Positions 43,356 to 53,067 are shown, counted from the stretch's first letter. The stretch is 64,000 bases of DNA from Sphingosinicella microcystinivorans (GCF_003634215.1 NZ_RBWX01000008.1:248001-312000); one strand, 5' to 3'. Made by a program: numbers and translations. Notes: generated by a model not told the origin, from the sequence alone.

Positions 43356-44305
43356 TCGGGCTTCCCGCGCTCTACACGTTTGCCGGGCTGGTGTTCGCCG
43401 CCTTCGCCATCGGCAGCCTCCGCGACCGCAGCAATGCAAAGCGGCTGGGCAATGCCGCGTTCTGGGGGCTGCTCGCGCTCAGCTTCCTTGCGGGGGACCA
43501 GCTTGGCGATCTCGGCAACGGCGTATTGGTGCTGTGCCTCGTCGCGCTGGCGGGCGCGGGTGCGCTCGGCAGCGGTTCGGCGAAGACGACGAGCCCGGAA
43601 GAGCGGACCGAGCTTTCGGCAAGGCTCGGCAACCGGCTGTTCCTGCCCGCGCTTATCATTCCGGTGACCGCGCTTGTCGGCAGTGCGGCGTTCAAGGCGA
43701 TCAGCGTCGGCGGCACGCCGCTGTTCGACCCGAAGCAGGTGACGCTGCTATCGCTCGGCATCGGCGTCGTGCTTGCACTTGCCGTGTCGATGCTGTGGCT
43801 GCGGCCACCTGCGCGCGCACCGCTGGAGGAAGGACGGCGCCTGATCGATTCGGTCGGCTGGGCAGCGGTGCTGCCGCAGATGCTCGCGTCGCTCGGCGCG
43901 GTATTCGCGCTCGCGGGCGTCGGCGAGGTGGTGGGCGATATCGCGGGCGCGCTGATCCCGGACGGCAGCCGGTTTGCAGCGATCGCGGTGTTCACGCTCG
44001 GCATGGCGGGCTTCACGATGATCATGGGCAATGCCTTCGCCGCCTTCCCCGTGATGGCGGCGGCGATCGGCGTGCCGGTGCTGATCCACGGCATGGGCGG
44101 CAACCCCGCGGTGATCGGCGCGGTGGGGATGCTCGCGGGGTTCTGCGGCACGCTGATGACGCCGATGGCGGCGAACTTCAACATCGTCCCCGCCGCGCTT
44201 CTGGAGCTCAAGAACCGGAACGGCGTGATCCGCGCGCAGATCGCGACGGCACTGCCGCTGCTCGCAGTGAACCTCGTCATCATCTATGTGTTCGCGTTCC
44301 GATGA
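43352..44305 (+). CDS. DUF979 permease (putative 5-oxoproline transporter subunit)
   Basis: The 317-residue membrane protein has about eight to ten helices. Segments FWGLLALSFLAGDQLGDLGNG, AVLPQMLASLGAVFALAGVG and GNAFAAFPVMAAAIGVPVLI then GMGGNPAVIGAVGMLAGFCG match DUF979. It overlaps both neighbours (ATGA at each end), forming a tightly coupled operon. Confidence 0.85.
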   Translation: MIGLPALYTFAGLVFAAFAIGSLRDRSNAKRLGNAAFWGLLALSFLAGDQLGDLGNGVLVLCLVALAGAGALGSGSAKTTSPEERTELSARLGNRLFLPALIIPVTALVGSAAFKAISVGGTPLFDPKQVTLLSLGIGVVLALAVSMLWLRPPARAPLEEGRRLIDSVGWAAVLPQMLASLGAVFALAGVGEVVGDIAGALIPDGSRFAAIAVFTLGMAGFTMIMGNAFAAFPVMAAAIGVPVLIHGMGGNPAVIGAVGMLAGFCGTLMTPMAANFNIVPAALLELKNRNGVIRAQIATALPLLAVNLVIIYVFAFR

Positions 44306-45270
44306 ATCTTGACCCTCCTCTCGCCGCCCGCTTCGCGCGCATCGCGCTCGGCCATGTCGGGCAGGAATATCCGAACAAGATGGACCATGTGCTGGATGGC
44401 CCTGCCGACGCGCTGGGGCCGCGCGCGCTGCACCCGATCTTCTACGGCAGCTACGACTGGCATAGCTGCGTGCACAGCTGGTGGCTGCTGCTGACGATCC
44501 GGCGGCTGTTCCCCGATCTGCCGGAGAGCCGCGAGATCGCCGCGCGCGCGGACGCGGTGCTAACGGGGGCGAACGTCGCGGGTGAGATCGCGTATCTTGC
44601 GCGGCCGTCGTCGGCGGGCTTCGAGCGGCCGTACGGCTGGGCGTGGCTGTTCGCGCTGCACGGCGAGGCCGCGCGCCATGCGGACAGGCGCTGGGGCGCG
44701 GCGCTGGCGCCGCTCGCCGAGGCGTTCGCATCACGTTTCAAGAGCTATTTCCCGAAGCAGCTCTATCCCATCCGCAGCGGCGCGCACGCGAACACGGCGT
44801 TCGCTTTCATCCTTTCGCTGGACTGGGCGGATACGCACGACGCGGCGATGGCGGCGCTGATCCGTGAGCGGGCGGAGACCTATTTCGGGGCGGACCGCGA
44901 TTGCCCGGCGTGGGAGCCAGGCGGAGACGAGTTCCTCTCTTCGACGATGGTGGAGGTGATGTGCATGAAGCGCGTGCTCCCCGGCGACGCGTTTGAACGC
45001 TGGCTCGCGGCTTTCCTGCCGCGCCTCGGCAAGGGCGAACCGGCGACGCTGCGCCGCCCCGCCGCCGTGCTCGACCGCAGCGACGGAAAGCTCGTCCACC
45101 TCGACGGCTTCAACTTCACCCGCGCGTGGGGCTGGCGCGAACTCGGCGATGCCGACGCGGCGGCGCGGCACCTCGCCGTGAGCCTGCCGCACATTGAGGA
45201 CGACTATATGGGATCCCACTGGCTGTGCAGCTTCGCGCTGCTCGCCCTGCACCCGGAAGGACGAACGTGA
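44302..45270 (+). CDS. DUF2891 protein
   Basis: The 322-residue soluble protein has DUF2891 features: YPNKMDHVLDGPAD, HPIFYGSYDWHSCVHSWWLL, RPYGWAWLFALHGEA, KQLYPIRSGAHANTAFAFIL and HIEDDYMGSHWLCSFALL. Conserved His/Trp/Asp clusters suggest a glycosidase-like alpha/alpha toroid with an active site. Always near DUF969/DUF979 in my recollection. Overlaps both flanking genes. Confidence 0.85.
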   Translation: MNLDPPLAARFARIALGHVGQEYPNKMDHVLDGPADALGPRALHPIFYGSYDWHSCVHSWWLLLTIRRLFPDLPESREIAARADAVLTGANVAGEIAYLARPSSAGFERPYGWAWLFALHGEAARHADRRWGAALAPLAEAFASRFKSYFPKQLYPIRSGAHANTAFAFILSLDWADTHDAAMAALIRERAETYFGADRDCPAWEPGGDEFLSSTMVEVMCMKRVLPGDAFERWLAAFLPRLGKGEPATLRRPAAVLDRSDGKLVHLDGFNFTRAWGWRELGDADAAARHLAVSLPHIEDDYMGSHWLCSFALLALHPEGRT

Positions 45271-46139
45271 AGGCTCTCATCCCCCTCGCCTGCCTGCTCG
45301 CGGGTTTCGCACCGCTCTCCTCGCAGGGGGTGATCGATGCGGCGCCGCCGGAGGCATGGCGGCCGCTCCTCCCGGAAAATACGCTCTACATGGATGTGGG
45401 CGAGAGCACGGTGGTGTTCGAGCTGGCGCCCGCGCTGGCGCCGAACACCGTCCGCAACATCCGCACGCTGGTACGCGAGGGCTTCTTCGACGGGCTCAGC
45501 ATCAACCGCGTGCAGGACAACTACGTCGTGCAGTGGGGTGACCCGGATGCGGAAGACCCCGCGAAGATGCGCAAACAAGGTGTCCCTGCCACGCTTGCAC
45601 CTGAATTCGGCATCCCGGCGGCAGGCACAGCCTTCACGCCGATTCCCGGCCCGGACGGGTTCGGAGAGCCAGGATTCGTGAACGGCTTCGCAGCGACGCG
45701 CAAAGACGGTGCGGTGTGGGCGACGCACTGCTACGGCGCGCTCGGCGTCGGGCGCGCGGAGGATGCGGACAGCGGCAACGGCAGCGAGCTTTACGTGGTG
45801 ATCGGCCACGCACCGCGCCACCTCGACCGCAACGTCACGATCGCGGGCCGTGTGATTTCGGGCACCGAGACGCTTTCAAGCCTGAAACGCGGTACCGGGA
45901 CGCTCGGCTTCTATGAAACGGCAGCCGAGCGCGTGCCGATCACCCGCATCCGCCTGGGCAGCGACGTTCCTGTGGACCAGCGCCTGCCTATCGAGATCAT
46001 GCGCACCGACAGCGCATCGTTCCGCGACTATGTGGACGCCCGCGCGCACCGCACGCGTGACGGCTGGTTCCTGCACGAGGCGGGATTCATCGATATCTGC
46101 AATGTGCGCGTCCCGCAGCGGGCACGCGCCCGGCCCTGA
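45267..46139 (+). CDS. Secreted cyclophilin-type peptidylprolyl isomerase
   Basis: The 290-residue protein has a signal peptide ([20 protein letters not shown]) and a cyclophilin fold: [36 protein letters not shown], then [20 protein letters not shown]. The inserted 60-residue loop between strands is longer than in E. coli PpiA. The start is GTG overlapping DUF2891 by GTGA, so it is the fourth cistron of the operon. Confidence 0.88.
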   Translation: MKALIPLACLLAGFAPLSSQGVIDAAPPEAWRPLLPENTLYMDVGESTVVFELAPALAPNTVRNIRTLVREGFFDGLSINRVQDNYVVQWGDPDAEDPAKMRKQGVPATLAPEFGIPAAGTAFTPIPGPDGFGEPGFVNGFAATRKDGAVWATHCYGALGVGRAEDADSGNGSELYVVIGHAPRHLDRNVTIAGRVISGTETLSSLKRGTGTLGFYETAAERVPITRIRLGSDVPVDQRLPIEIMRTDSASFRDYVDARAHRTRDGWFLHEAGFIDICNVRVPQRARARP

Positions 46140-46247
46140 GCGAGCCCTACGAGAATAACATGTCCGTTCGGTCAATCGGTCGCAGGCGATCCGCAAGTGT
46201 GGAAGTCTGCGAGCAAATAATGCTAAAGATGTAATCGGAAGCGGACC

Positions 46248-46261
46248 TTGACCAGAATCAA
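46248..46261. promoter_or_regulatory. FNR/FixK-type box upstream of the Crp-Fnr gene
   Basis: TTGACCAGAATCAA differs from the TTGAT-N4-ATCAA consensus at one base. It lies only 9 bp upstream of the FNR-type gene, a position expected to block its own transcription or translation initiation. Confidence 0.65.
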
Positions 46262-46270
46262 GTCCGTCAA

Positions 46271-46987
46271 ATGGAGCGCCGGTTGACCAAAGTTTGCGAA
46301 GATTGCGTTGTTCGCGACAGGTCGCTTTGCGGCACGCTGGACGATGACGCACTGACCGAAATGTCCCGCCTGGGGCGCAGGCGCAAGCTCGCCGCCGGCG
46401 AGTCGCTGCAGTTCGAGGGGGACGACAATATCCTCTGCGCGAACGTGCTGGGCGGCGTGCTGAAGCTCAGTTCGCTCACCCCTTCGGGCGACGCGCAGAC
46501 CGTGGGGCTGCTCTACCCGGCGGACTTCATCGGACGGCCTTATGCCGACACGGTGGACCACGACATCACCGCGCTGACCGAAGCCGAGGTGTGCATTTTC
46601 GCGCGCGCGCCGTTCGAGCGCATGATGGCTGAGAACATACAGCTCGAGCGTCAGCTGCTCGAACGCACGCTGAGCGAGCTGGAACGCAGCCGCCGCTGGC
46701 TGCTGTTCCTGGGCCGCAAGAGCGCGAGCGCGCGGCTCGCGGGGCTGCTGATCGATATCGACAGGCGCATGGCGCAGACGGGCTGCGGCGCGGACCTCGG
46801 CGTCGGCCAGCTCATCCAGCTGCCGCTGACCCGCACGGAGATGGCGGACGTGCTCGGCCTCACCATCGAGACGGTGAGCCGCGAACTCGGCAAGCTGAAG
46901 GACGCAGGCGTGATCGCCACCGAAGGCCGCCGCGGCCTGCGCATCCTGAAGCCGGCCGCGCTCAAGGCCATCATGGACAGCGAATAG
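46271..46987 (+). CDS. fnrL: FNR-type Crp/Fnr family transcriptional regulator
   Basis: The 238-residue protein has an N-terminal cysteine set C9-x2-C12-x7-C20 (KVCEDCVVRDRSLCG) plus a fourth cysteine in AEVCIF, matching the [4Fe-4S] ligands of FNR. A cyclic-nucleotide-type beta barrel, a dimer helix (RQLLERTLSELERSRR) and an HTH (TRTEMADVLGLTIETVSREL) follow. It is therefore expected to be an oxygen-sensing regulator of anaerobic/microaerobic genes. An FNR box precedes it. Confidence 0.88.
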   Translation: MERRLTKVCEDCVVRDRSLCGTLDDDALTEMSRLGRRRKLAAGESLQFEGDDNILCANVLGGVLKLSSLTPSGDAQTVGLLYPADFIGRPYADTVDHDITALTEAEVCIFARAPFERMMAENIQLERQLLERTLSELERSRRWLLFLGRKSASARLAGLLIDIDRRMAQTGCGADLGVGQLIQLPLTRTEMADVLGLTIETVSRELGKLKDAGVIATEGRRGLRILKPAALKAIMDSE

Positions 46988-46991
46988 GCCG

Positions 46992-47621
46992 CTATTCGGA
47001 CTGTTTGCGGTATGTGAGGCGGTCGCCGCCGCGCAGCATCACGAGATCATCGCCTTCAATGAGGAGCGGCTGACCCTTGAACGGCGGCTGGCCGAGGCTG
47101 TTCGGGACGAGGCGGAAGGTGAGATCGTTGGCGCGCGCGAGATCGACCGGGAAGGGCTCCGACAGGAAATCGAAAACACCGAGCCCGAGCCGGAGCGACG
47201 TGACGCGAATATCTTTGCCGAGGCTCGGCCTGTAGCCGTAGGACTGCGTGTAGCCCTGAACCTCGTGGCCTTCCGCGAGCGTCAGGATCACGTCCACGGG
47301 CCAGCTCATCGGTGAACCATCCGGGCCCGTCACCTGCACGCGCAGCGGAAACTCCGCGCTGCGCGCCGCCGAAACCGCCTCGAACACCGGCGCGGTCCAT
47401 GCTGGCTCGGTGGTGAGCAGGATGCGGTTGCCGTCTCGGACCCAGCGCCCCTCGCCCACCTCATCAAGCGCGCCATAGGTGAGGCCGTAGCGGAAATGCC
47501 CGTCCGCGGTGAGTTCAAGGCCCGATGCGGCCTCGCGAACGCCTTCGAGCCGGTAGACGCCCTCCACACCTGCAAACGCCGGCGTAGCGGCGAGAAGCAG
47601 CAGGGCTGCAAACCTTCTCAT
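46992..47621 (-). CDS. Hypothetical secreted protein
   Basis: The 209-residue protein has a signal peptide (MRRFAALLLLAATPAFA) and a beta-rich body (GVYRLEGVREAASGLEL, GHFRYGLTYGALDEVGEGRW). It is predicted periplasmic; no family is recognised with certainty. GGGAG precedes 47621. It overlaps the DUF2238 gene by 4 nt, forming a two-gene operon. Confidence 0.75.
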   Translation of the reverse strand: MRRFAALLLLAATPAFAGVEGVYRLEGVREAASGLELTADGHFRYGLTYGALDEVGEGRWVRDGNRILLTTEPAWTAPVFEAVSAARSAEFPLRVQVTGPDGSPMSWPVDVILTLAEGHEVQGYTQSYGYRPSLGKDIRVTSLRLGLGVFDFLSEPFPVDLARANDLTFRLVPNSLGQPPFKGQPLLIEGDDLVMLRGGDRLTYRKQSE

Positions 47622-48235
47622 GTCCGTCTCCCGAAAAGAAAGTGCGCGGTGAGCGTGACGGCGGCGCCCGCGACGGCGAGCGCGCTGTCCTTGTGCGCAT
47701 CGAAGATATCGCCCTGCGTGCCGAGATAGGCGATGCCGAGATCCGGCGCGACGACGAGCATCGCTCCCCATTCGAGCAGTTCGTAGAACGTCGAAAGCGC
47801 CGCGATCCAGATCCACGCGGAGACGTGCGTCCACCCCCGACCCGCTTTCGCATAGTGCGCCAGCGTTTCGCGCATCGGCAGCGCGAGGAGCAGCCCGAAC
47901 AGGAAATGCACGAGCCGGTCATAAGGATTGCGGACGGTGCCGCCGACCTCCTTCAACCAGAAGCCGAAGGGCGCTTCGGAATAGGTGTAGTGCGCGCCGT
48001 AGACATGCGCGGCGAGGAACAGGACGACTGCCAGCGTCGAGAGGCGCGAAAAGCCCACACGGCGGTCGAGCCACACGAAGATCGGCACGCCCGCGACGAC
48101 CAGCAGGTTTTCGAGCAGCCAATCCTCCCGGTAGCTCGGCGCGACGGCGAGCCAGCCCCACAACAGGGCGAATACGGCGACCAGCGGGCCGCGAATGGGA
48201 TCGCGAAAAAATCCATATTGGGGGCAAGCGTTCAT
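47618..48235 (-). CDS. DUF2238 family membrane protein
   Basis: The 205-residue protein has about six helices, with family motifs HVYGAHYTYSEAPFGFWLKE, NPYDRLVHFLFGLLLALPMRE and FYELLEWGAMLVVAPDLGIAYLGTQGDIFD in part. The acidic/histidine residues in these (YDRLVHF, YELLEW) are strictly conserved in relatives. Function unknown. First gene of the pair. Confidence 0.88.
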   Translation of the reverse strand: MNACPQYGFFRDPIRGPLVAVFALLWGWLAVAPSYREDWLLENLLVVAGVPIFVWLDRRVGFSRLSTLAVVLFLAAHVYGAHYTYSEAPFGFWLKEVGGTVRNPYDRLVHFLFGLLLALPMRETLAHYAKAGRGWTHVSAWIWIAALSTFYELLEWGAMLVVAPDLGIAYLGTQGDIFDAHKDSALAVAGAAVTLTAHFLFGRRT

Positions 48236-48345
48236 GCCGCGCGCGAATCAAGCCAGATGGTTGTAAAAACAAAGCTTGCACGGGAACGTGCAGGGGTCAA
48301 AAGCAGAAAAAAAGCCGGCAACAGGCCGGCGAACGTCGGGGTGCC

Positions 48346-49254
48346 ATGTTCGACACGCACGGTCGCATCAAATGCGGCACGATTTCTGTGCCTGATTTCC
48401 AGGGCTCGCTCACGGACTGGACGAATCTTCTGGGCTATGAATGTGTCGAAACGGGCAAGGTGCCCATCGAGTTGGCGAACGGCTGGGGCGCAATCAAGAC
48501 GCTTGGCGCGCGTACAGCGCTGCTGGCCCCGCCCGGCGGCGGCGACACCGGATTCGTCCGGCTGATCGAGCAGCCTGCCGTGCTCGCCTACCTTCCGATG
48601 CGGACCTACGGCTGGGTAGGCTATGAACTTACCGTGCGCGACGTGCCTTCGCTCCACGACCGGCTGCGCGGCAGCAACATCCGCATCCTGACGGCGCCCG
48701 AACGCACGCCGGACGGCACGGGTTGGACGCCGATCGAGGCGACCGGACGCGCGGGCGAGGTGTTGTTCTTCAACGCCGTGACCGACACGCTGCGCGACCT
48801 TGAATTCCCGCGTGCGGTCGCCGATGTCGACCGCATCATGGTCGCCATGCTCGCTGCCGCCGACCGCGCCGCCGCGGTACGCTTTCATGTCGACGCATTG
48901 GGGTTTTCGGAAAGCGGCACGTTCCGGCTACCCTATCCGATCATCAACACCGCTTTCGGGCTTCCACCCGAGACGGAGAGCGAGGCGACCGTGATCAGCG
49001 TTGGCCGGATGCCCGTGTGCGAGATCGACCAGTTCCCGCCGGGAACGACCGAGCGCAAACAACTGCTCGGCTATCTGCCGCCCGGAAACGCCATGGTGAG
49101 CTTCGCCGTGCGTTCGCTCGCCGCGATCCGCGCGCCGCTGATCGCGCCCCCGGAGACGCTGCACGGACCGCTCTATGCCGGGCGCCGCACCGCCTGCACG
49201 CGCGGCGCTGCGGGCGAACTGATCGAACTGATCGAAGTCGGCGGCGGCGTCTGA
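48346..49254 (+). CDS. VOC/glyoxalase-fold protein
   Basis: The 302-residue protein has two repeated beta-alpha-beta-beta-beta units (1-130 and 150-300), as in bleomycin-resistance/dioxygenase folds: HGRIKCGTISVPDFQGSLTD then WTNLLGYECVETGKV, and later AAAVRFHVDALGFSESGTFR. Metal ligands are not clear. The next gene begins at its stop codon. Confidence 0.75.
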   Translation: MFDTHGRIKCGTISVPDFQGSLTDWTNLLGYECVETGKVPIELANGWGAIKTLGARTALLAPPGGGDTGFVRLIEQPAVLAYLPMRTYGWVGYELTVRDVPSLHDRLRGSNIRILTAPERTPDGTGWTPIEATGRAGEVLFFNAVTDTLRDLEFPRAVADVDRIMVAMLAAADRAAAVRFHVDALGFSESGTFRLPYPIINTAFGLPPETESEATVISVGRMPVCEIDQFPPGTTERKQLLGYLPPGNAMVSFAVRSLAAIRAPLIAPPETLHGPLYAGRRTACTRGAAGELIELIEVGGGV

Positions 49255-49880
49255 TGGAGTCCGAACCTTCGGTCGTCGAACGCATCCGCCGGTCCCGGCG
49301 CCGGATACAGAACGATTCGGAAGACGCGCTGCGTTTCCTCGGCCGCCTGCGCAATGCCCGCATGGTGGGCGCAGTCGCGCCGAGCGGACCCGCGCTCGCG
49401 CGGCGCATCGTTTCGGGCATCGACCCGGCACGCGGCGCGGTGCTGGAGGTCGGCGCGGGAACCGGGGTCTTCACCGCTGCGCTGCTGGCGCGCGGGGTGG
49501 CCCCTGAAGCGCTCACCGCGGTCGAGGCCGATCCGGTATTCGCCGCATTGCTGCGGGCGCGGTTTCCCGAGGTCGAGATCGTGGAGGGGCGCGCGGAGGA
49601 TGTGCTTGGCGACGGCGGTCTGCTTGCCGAGCGGCGCTATGCCGATGCCGTGAGCGGCCTGCCGCTCCTGAATTTCCCACCCGCGCTGAGGCGGCGCATT
49701 CTCGAAGCGATCTTCGCCCGGCTGGTGGAGGACGGCGCGCTTTACCAGTTCACTTACGGTCCCCGGGCACCGCTGGGCCGTGGCAGCCTCGCCGCGCTCG
49801 GCCTTGTCGCCGAACCGGCGGGCCGCGTGTGGCGTAATCTGCCGCCCGCAAGCGTCTACCGAATTCGCCGCACCACCTGA
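49254..49880 (+). CDS. Class I SAM-dependent methyltransferase (PmtA-like)
   Basis: The 208-residue protein has the SAM motif VLEVGAGTGVFTAALLARG and the acidic TAVEADPVF. The N-terminal FLGRLRNARMVGAVAPSGPALARRIV segment resembles phospholipid N-methyltransferases of the PmtA type and related lipid or rRNA methyltransferases. It is translationally coupled (TGATG) to the VOC gene. Substrate not determined. Confidence 0.78.
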   Translation: MESEPSVVERIRRSRRRIQNDSEDALRFLGRLRNARMVGAVAPSGPALARRIVSGIDPARGAVLEVGAGTGVFTAALLARGVAPEALTAVEADPVFAALLRARFPEVEIVEGRAEDVLGDGGLLAERRYADAVSGLPLLNFPPALRRRILEAIFARLVEDGALYQFTYGPRAPLGRGSLAALGLVAEPAGRVWRNLPPASVYRIRRTT

Positions 49881-49919
49881 CTGTCTTGCGCGATCAAGAC
49901 AGTGCGTTAGACTTCCGCC

Positions 49920-50240
49920 ATGGCACAGCCCGTTCGCTTCGACATTCCGCACCGCCTTGGCCGGGACGAGGCCCGCCGCCGCATGGACAAGGGCCTCGGC
50001 GATCTCGACCGCGCGATGCCGTTCGCCTCGCGCATCGGCAAGACTTGGCAGGGCGACCGGCTGGTGATCGAAGTGACGGCGCTCGGACAGGTGACGACCG
50101 CGAACCTCGACGTGGCCGAAGACAAGGTGAGCATCGAACTCGCGCTCCCCGGTCTGCTCGGCATGTTCGGTCAGAAGATCGCCGGTGTCTTCCAGAAGCG
50201 CACAGCCGAACTGCTTACCGACGATCGGCCCGAACGCTGA
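49920..50240 (+). CDS. Polyhydroxyalkanoic-acid system (PHA_gran_rgn) family protein
   Basis: The 106-residue protein matches the family seen near PHA genes: FDIPHRLGRDEARRRMDKGL, then VIEVTALGQVTTANLDVAED and VSIELALPGLLGMFGQKIAG. No PHA synthase or depolymerase is adjacent, so the link is by family only. Overlaps the next gene by one base. Confidence 0.85.
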   Translation: MAQPVRFDIPHRLGRDEARRRMDKGLGDLDRAMPFASRIGKTWQGDRLVIEVTALGQVTTANLDVAEDKVSIELALPGLLGMFGQKIAGVFQKRTAELLTDDRPER

Positions 50241-50605
50241 TGCTGGCGGCCCTCATCTTCCTCGCCGCCGCCGCGGAGACGCCGGATGCGATGGCGGCTT
50301 ACCGTGACGCGACACGCGTGGACCGCCCCTGCCGCGAAGCCGCCGCGCGCGGCGAAATCATCGTGTGCGCGCGGCGCGGCAGTGTCTATCGCCTGCCGTT
50401 TCGCGCGCCCGAACCCGGCAGCCGCGCCGAACGCGCCGCGAACGTTCCGGCCGAGCGGGAAAAGCTGCGCGGGCGCGCTGTCGATGCCGGCGGCATCATG
50501 AGCTGCTCGACCGTGGGGCCGGGCGGCTTCACCGGCTGCACCAAGGGCATCGACCTTGTCGGCACCGCCAAGACAGTCCTGCGGGCGGTCGATATCATCG
50601 ACTAG
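50240..50605 (+). CDS. Hypothetical protein with short signal
   Basis: The 121-residue protein has a short hydrophobic N terminus (MLAALIFLAAAAETPDA) and four cysteines in the mature part (DRPCREA, IIVCARR, MSCSTVG, GCTKG), which could pair as two disulfides. It may be a small periplasmic protein. Coupled to the PHA_gran_rgn gene by TGATG. Confidence 0.7.
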   Translation: MLAALIFLAAAAETPDAMAAYRDATRVDRPCREAAARGEIIVCARRGSVYRLPFRAPEPGSRAERAANVPAEREKLRGRAVDAGGIMSCSTVGPGGFTGCTKGIDLVGTAKTVLRAVDIID

Positions 50606-50688
50606 CGTCGAAACCCCATCGCACATCGCTTGCGAACCGCCGCGCGGGAAGGCAAGAGGCAAGCGCTTGTTTTCAGGAAAGGTCGCGT

Positions 50689-53067
50689 ATGTCCGCACGT
50701 TCGCTGTTGCACGGAAGCTGTGCCGTTGCCGCAATCGCCGTGGCGGCCCTGCCTGCGATGGCCCAGGATGAGGCGGTAAACCCTGCGCTTCCAGAGATCA
50801 TCGTCAGCGCGCAGCTTCGCCCGCAGCCCATCGAAACGGTGCCCGTCGCGCTTACCGCGCTGCTTTCCGGCGAGATCGAGGCGCGCGGCATCGACGAGCC
50901 GCTCGATGCCCTTCGCGGCATCCCGAATACGATCGCGGCGCACGTGCCCGGCTTCGGCAGCGACAACGACTATGTAATCCGTGGACGCAGCGGCGTCGCC
51001 ACGGTGATCGACGGCGTTTACGTGGGGCGCGGCGCGGCGACCAACTACGGCTTCTTCGATATCGATCGCATCGAGCTGCTGCGCGGACCGCAGGGGCCGC
51101 TTTACGGTCGCGACACCAGCGGCGGCGTGCTCCACATCGTGAACCGCACGCCGGGCGACCGGACGAGCGGCTATCTCGACGGCGCCTACGGGCGGTTCGG
51201 CACCTACCAGTTCCGTGCCGGGCTCGACGTGCCGATCGGCGAGCGTTTCTCGCTCGGCCTCTCCGGCTATTGGCGCAAATCGAACGGCTATGTGCGAAAC
51301 ACGACCACCGGCGACCGGCTGAACGAAGACGACGGCTGGGGCCTGCGCGCCGCCGCGCACGCGAAGCTTTCCGACACGCTGACGTGGACGGGTTCCATCG
51401 CGCGCATGGAAAGCAACGCGCTTTACGCACCCGATTTCGAATGTGATCCCGCGGCACTCGCCGACTGCAAGGGCCGCTTCGCTTCGACCGGCTATGCCGA
51501 AACCGTCGGCCCGAACCATTTCGGCGCGCTTGGCGTGAACGGACGCAAGGCGAGCTTCGGCTTCAGCAATTCCGCAAAAACCTATCTCGCAACCTCACGC
51601 ATCGCGTGGGCGCCGAGCGAGGCCGTCACCTTTGAAGCGATCACCGGCTATGTCGACACCAAGCGGCAGTACGGCATCGACCTGCGCGACGGACGTGATG
51701 CGCCGACGATCGCAGCCCCCGTGCCTGCCGCGCGCGGCGATGTGTACGGGGGTTACACGACGCTTGGCGACACGCACTTCAAGCAATTCTCGCAGGAACT
51801 GCGCCTCGGCGGCACGCTCGCGGGCGGCTTCGTGAACTACGTCGCGGGCGTTTCCTATGCGGAAGAAGACGGCGACAGCGACCTTGCCGATATTCTGACG
51901 CCGGCGACCGGCATCGCAAGCCTGCTCGCCGACCGGCGCGTGACGACCGAAACCAAATCGAAATCCGCCTACGCGCAGGTGGACGTGAACGTCACCGACG
52001 CGCTGACGCTGACCGGCGGGCTGCGCTACAGCGACGAGGATCTGCGATTCGGCCTGACCGACAATCGCGCCGGTTGTGCCGCGCTTCCTGGCGGCTGTCT
52101 GGACGACGCGCTCGTCACGGCGGGTGTGCCAGCGAAGACGAGCGACAGCTTCTGGTCGCCGCGCTTCGCCGCCAGCTTCAAGCCGAACGAAAACGCCACG
52201 CTCTTCGTGTCCGCGACGCGCGGCTACCGTTCGGCAGGCTGGAACGATCGCGCGACGACCGCCGCCACGGTCCGTCCCTACGCTGCGGAAACGATCTGGA
52301 GCTATGAGGCAGGCCTGAAATCCACGTGGTTCGAGCGCCGCCTCGCCATCGACCTCACCGGCTTTTACGCGGACGGCAGCGACGCGCAGATCGTGGATGG
52401 CGGTTTCGATTATGTCGGCACCGCAGGCTTCCGCAACAAGGGCGTCGAGCTGGAAATCGCGGCCGTGCCGCTCACCAATGTCACGGTTCGCGCCGCCGCC
52501 GGCTGGCAGGACGCGAAATACAGGGCGGGCAGCGCGGTTCGTGCGCAGCAAGCGGCTTGCGGTGCGGAACTTACGGCAGGGTTGATCGCCGGCGCATCGG
52601 GTGCGGACAACGCGCCTTCGTGCGGCACCGGCATCGTCACCGCCGCCGGAGACATCGCCGACCCGGTCCGCGCGCCTAAATGGACCTTCTCGGCGGGCGC
52701 GGCGTGGGACATCTGGTTGCCGCCGGTTTCGGGTTCGATCGTTACGCCGTCGGTGGACGTGACCTACCGTTCGGCGATGGAGACGGGCGGCGCGAATGCC
52801 TCGCTTTACACCGGCAGCGTGACGGGCCTCAGCACCACGGTCTACCCCGCCAACCTTTATGGTGGCGGCTTCCTCAGCGGATCGCGATCCAAATCGCAGC
52901 TTCTCGTGAATGCGGGGATCGCGCTGCGCACCGACGACAATTTCTGGCGGGTGAGCCTCGAGTGCGAGAATTGCCTGAATGAAACGACCGTGGATGCGTC
53001 ACTCGGCAACCTCTCGTGGCTGAATACGCCGCGCGTCTGGATGGTTCGCGCCCGCCGCCAGTTCTGA
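50689..53067 (+). CDS. TonB-dependent outer-membrane receptor
   Basis: The 792-residue protein has a signal peptide (cleavage after AMA), a TonB-box-like EIIVSAQ, a plug domain (about 45-150; YVIRGRSGVATVIDGVYVGR, IELLRGPQGPLYGRDTSGGV) and a C-terminal beta barrel ending with RARRQF, the expected aromatic last residue. Substrate unknown (iron chelate, vitamin, oligosaccharide or organic P). The alkaline phosphatase gene follows after 73 bp. Confidence 0.92.
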   Translation: MSARSLLHGSCAVAAIAVAALPAMAQDEAVNPALPEIIVSAQLRPQPIETVPVALTALLSGEIEARGIDEPLDALRGIPNTIAAHVPGFGSDNDYVIRGRSGVATVIDGVYVGRGAATNYGFFDIDRIELLRGPQGPLYGRDTSGGVLHIVNRTPGDRTSGYLDGAYGRFGTYQFRAGLDVPIGERFSLGLSGYWRKSNGYVRNTTTGDRLNEDDGWGLRAAAHAKLSDTLTWTGSIARMESNALYAPDFECDPAALADCKGRFASTGYAETVGPNHFGALGVNGRKASFGFSNSAKTYLATSRIAWAPSEAVTFEAITGYVDTKRQYGIDLRDGRDAPTIAAPVPAARGDVYGGYTTLGDTHFKQFSQELRLGGTLAGGFVNYVAGVSYAEEDGDSDLADILTPATGIASLLADRRVTTETKSKSAYAQVDVNVTDALTLTGGLRYSDEDLRFGLTDNRAGCAALPGGCLDDALVTAGVPAKTSDSFWSPRFAASFKPNENATLFVSATRGYRSAGWNDRATTAATVRPYAAETIWSYEAGLKSTWFERRLAIDLTGFYADGSDAQIVDGGFDYVGTAGFRNKGVELEIAAVPLTNVTVRAAAGWQDAKYRAGSAVRAQQAACGAELTAGLIAGASGADNAPSCGTGIVTAAGDIADPVRAPKWTFSAGAAWDIWLPPVSGSIVTPSVDVTYRSAMETGGANASLYTGSVTGLSTTVYPANLYGGGFLSGSRSKSQLLVNAGIALRTDDNFWRVSLECENCLNETTVDASLGNLSWLNTPRVWMVRARRQF

